Assembly: GCA_963525745.1 (NCBI GenBank)
Contig: CAURMH010000028.1
Location: 1-21,003 of the forward strand
Direction: 5' to 3'
DNA length: 21,003 nt
Source: CAURMH01 sp963525745
Lineage (GTDB): Bacteria > Pseudomonadota > Gammaproteobacteria > Enterobacterales > Pasteurellaceae
Part shown: positions 20,676 to 21,003 of the stretch, in pieces
Position numbering within the stretch: position 1 is the stretch's first letter
Layout of the letters: the number at the start of each line of letters is the position of its first letter
Made by a program: the position numbers and the translations under genes
Notes under the pieces: generated by a model
The model's input: only the letters and a program-made list of their open reading frames with translations
The model's database searches: none
Told to the model about the DNA's origin: nothing

Positions 20676-21003
20676 TGATCTGCTCCCCAAAAGTTGGACT
20701 CAACCACCAACAATTGAGGTGCAGATTTTTTATGGGTAAACACTACACAACAGAATTTAAATTATAGGCTCTTCAACCTATCTTAAACGGGAAAATGAGT
20801 ATCAGAGAAGCCGCGCGTTTTTACAATATTCCTTCCAATGCCTTAGTCGGAACGTGGTTGAAACGGTTTGAAAAAAGTAGCATAAAAGGATTTATTCCAC
20901 GCAAACCATCAGGGCGACCGCCTATGAAACCGAAATATGCCAAATGCTACCGCCACCCAAAACAGAAGAAGACCGGTTGCGTCTGAGAATTTTATAGCTT
21001 GAA
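20676..21003 (+). mobile_element. Left end of a decayed IS3-type (IS150-like) insertion sequence, cut by window end
   Basis: The element appears to start at TGATCTGCTCCCCAAAAG, which resembles the TG-starting, GTTGGAC-containing ends of the IS150 group. Its orfA begins 56 bases later. The right end, orfB and any target duplication are outside the window. The family assignment comes from the orfA sequence and this end, without a database check. Confidence 0.65.
20732..21003 (+). pseudogene. Broken transposase orfA (helix-turn-helix protein) of the IS
   Basis: Read from ATG 20732 the protein starts GKHYTTEFKL, then hits TAG at 20765. It continues in frame as ALQPILNGKMSIREAARFY..., a transposase helix-turn-helix, to KPSGRPPMKPKYAK. 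There one A appears lost in the A-run at 20942-20944: resuming one frame over gives MLPPPKTEEDRLRLRIL, then a second TAG at 20995 before LE. Both stops replace what is expected to be CAG (Gln) by a single C-to-T change. An internal ATG at 20795 gives a 63-codon open frame, which is only the remnant. Non-functional. Confidence 0.75.

Noticed and set aside
20795..20986. 63-codon open frame in the right-end IS
   Set aside because: It is an internal remnant of the broken transposase, with a shifted nonsense tail after 20944; not an independent gene.
1..21003. CRISPR array, tRNA or rRNA genes, prophage genes
   Set aside because: No regularly spaced repeats, no cloverleaf with a CCA-type acceptor pattern, no rRNA segments and no phage structural genes were seen; gaps between genes are all under 300 bases.

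Overview
The window is a piece of Pasteurellaceae chromosome. Two things show this. The 9-mer DNA uptake signal AAGTGCGGT (or its complement ACCGCACTT) occurs 13 times without mismatch in 21 kb, where chance predicts well under one. Every recognisable protein also resembles a gammaproteobacterial, Haemophilus/Actinobacillus-type housekeeping protein. This uptake word is the one used by the Haemophilus influenzae/Pasteurella/Aggregatibacter/Basfia side of the family, not the ACAAGCGGT word of the A. pleuropneumoniae side. A C4-dicarboxylate carrier (DcuA) and a cytoplasmic N-glucosyltransferase fit a fermentative host-associated member. I cannot name the species.

Layout, left to right. (1) The 3' end of atpC and the atp terminator. 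(2) dcuA on + with its own promoter, convergent with asd on -; each has its own terminator. (3) A minus-strand block: rimO, then a GT41 N-glucosyltransferase (NGT), terminator, low-molecular-weight tyrosine phosphatase, terminator. rimO-ngt matches the glycosylation locus described in A. pleuropneumoniae, but no agt (polyglucosyl extension enzyme) follows here. (4) An MgtC-family membrane protein on + convergent with a GT25 lipooligosaccharide glycosyltransferase on -. (5) luxS-purT on -, nearly touching. (6) A five-gene minus-strand operon, tamA-tamB-ppx-yqaB-yqaA. (7) An SMR drug exporter on -, then a divergent palindrome-rich regulatory region driving an unrecognised two-gene unit (80-residue charged helical protein plus lipoprotein) on +. 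(8) The left end and a decayed transposase of an IS3-type element that runs off the window.

The most interesting signal is in the gap between yqaA and luxS. It holds an orphan plus-strand intrinsic terminator, and 74 bases upstream of its hairpin end a sequence matching a sigma-E promoter (GAACTT, 16 bp, TCTTA). The predicted RNA is about 76 nt. In E. coli the sigma-E-dependent sRNA MicA sits at this place and orientation, divergent from luxS, with yqaA-yqaB beyond gshA. gshA is absent here but the rest of the order is kept, so this looks like a MicA counterpart whose primary sequence has diverged.

Other points of interest are a histone-tail-like Lys/Thr/Ala extension on the NGT, nested palindromes upstream of the two-gene unit, and a 23-nt stretch shared by purT and ppx because both carry the same extended uptake signal in the same frame.
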